This document shows, in pieces, positions 56,404 to 56,895 of a stretch of 56,895 bases of DNA (positions are counted from its first letter, which is position 1; every line of letters begins with the position of its first letter). The position numbers and the translations under genes were made by a program. The notes below the pieces were generated by a model. That model saw only the letters and a program-made list of their open reading frames with translations, ran no database searches and had not been told where the DNA came from. This DNA is from Acholeplasmataceae bacterium UBA4853 (GTDB lineage Bacteria > Bacillota_I > Bacilli_A > Acholeplasmatales > Acholeplasmataceae): assembly GCA_002399815.1 (NCBI GenBank), contig DHEJ01000039.1:3349-60243 (forward strand), read 5' to 3'.

Positions 56404-56769
56404 CTAGAAACGTATAGTGATAATGATTATCTTGATTTAAGCACCAAAGTATTAACAATTTTAAACATTACAACAACCGATCATCAAATCAGTTTTACCA
56501 TTGAAAAGAAAAATCAATCGCTAGCAGTACTAAAGAATTTAAGATTGGGTGATTTTGTTGAATTTATCTATAAAGACAAAAAATATGATTCCTTAGTGAC
56601 TGGTATGAAGTATACCAATACACTGGATATCTGCCAGATTACATTAGGCGAATACCGTATTAAATTAACTGAAAAAATCCAAATTCTAAGCAAGAACATT
56701 AATAGTCAAATCGGTCATGTCACAATCAACAAAAGTGGTTTATCCGACTTAGACGGTGGCGAGTACTAG
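56404..56769 (+). pseudogene. Tail-associated protein, C-terminal part in the -1 frame
   Basis: An open stretch of 121 codons without a good start near its beginning (LETYSDNDYLDLSTKVLTIL, FTIEKKNQSLAVLKNLRLGD, then IYKDKKYDSLVTGMKY). The only internal start is a TTG at 56545 with no clear ribosome site. The sequence continues the hub domain of the preceding ORF. No slippery heptamer in phase is seen, so mutation or error is more likely than programmed shift. Confidence 0.65.
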
Positions 56770-56839
56770 GTGCTAGCGCACGGCTAATAAAAAAACAGAA
56801 AGAGCACAGTATTTTGGATAAAGAGGAGGACTTTAATCC

Positions 56840-56895
56840 ATGGGATTACAAAAAATAACCTTTGATGGTGCAAGTGAACAGCCCCTTGTCAAGTA
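56840..56895 (+). CDS. Tail/baseplate protein, 5' end only (partial)
   Basis: ATG 56840 follows AGAGGAGGA and opens a frame to the window end (GLQKITFDGASEQPLVK). By position it should be the next tail or baseplate protein. Too little is present for a family call. Confidence 0.6.
   Translation, partial: MGLQKITFDGASEQPLVK

Overview
The window is AT-rich, uses TGG for tryptophan and TGA as a stop, and has strong AGGAGG-type ribosome binding sites and lipobox lipoproteins. This fits a low-GC Gram-positive bacterium or a standard-code Mollicute relative (Acholeplasma, Izemoplasma or Haloplasma-like). Genus level is an inference; no rRNA or housekeeping gene is present to settle it.

Layout. (1) 1-22 is the 3' end of a tRNA, a common prophage integration site. 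(2) 293-3087: an operon behind an ECF-type promoter encodes a secreted DUF4474-like protein, a DUF5104-like lipoprotein and a membrane-anchored trypsin-fold protease. (3) 3121-6670: two overlapping large serine recombinases on the minus strand plus a 45-residue ORF. (4) 6941-8865: an ApeA-like anti-phage protein followed by a second HEPN protein. (5) 8884-10252: an HTH/TPR regulator diverging from a small exported peptide precursor, a possible quorum-sensing pair. (6) 10305-16938: prophage lysogeny and replication module, with repressor, Cro-like protein, tyrosine integrase, split antirepressor, excisionase-like protein, DUF4373-like replication protein, sigma-like regulator, C5 DNA methyltransferase and a DUF4268 possible nuclease. 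(7) 16939-33573: a roughly 16.6-kb block with an ECF sigma factor, its likely anti-sigma factor, a subtilase, lipoproteins, MacB/FtsX-type ABC transporters and large secreted PPC-domain proteins. (8) 34055-56895: phage packaging and virion genes of HK97 siphovirus type, from HTH protein and ParB-methyltransferase through MetK, HNH, amidoligase, terminase, portal, protease, capsid, connectors, tail tube, chaperones and tape measure to distal tail. The last gene is cut by the window edge.

How the parts work together. Five promoters (293, 17173, 27223, 30357, 31635) share a GGRGATTT -35 box and a YRTCTTATTT -10 box at an invariant 21-nt register. They precede nearly all the secreted-protein operons, so the ECF factor at 29179 very likely controls an envelope/secretion regulon that is physically inside the prophage. 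Its protease, anti-sigma factor and transporters suggest a self-contained surface-stress or lysogenic-conversion system.

The phage right half carries four copies of a different promoter cassette, with a TCACTATAGTGA palindrome, TTGCTA-N16-TGATAN and a 5' hairpin. It also carries a complete type III toxin-antitoxin system (pseudoknot RNA repeats plus ToxN/CptN-like RNase) inserted between the tail chaperone and the tape measure. A related 21-25-nt element recurs three times, near module borders. Three genes appear broken or recoded: the secreted PPC protein by an in-frame TAA, the antirepressor by a frame change, and the tail endopeptidase by a frame change. The tail chaperone has a canonical CCCAAAG -1 frameshift site.
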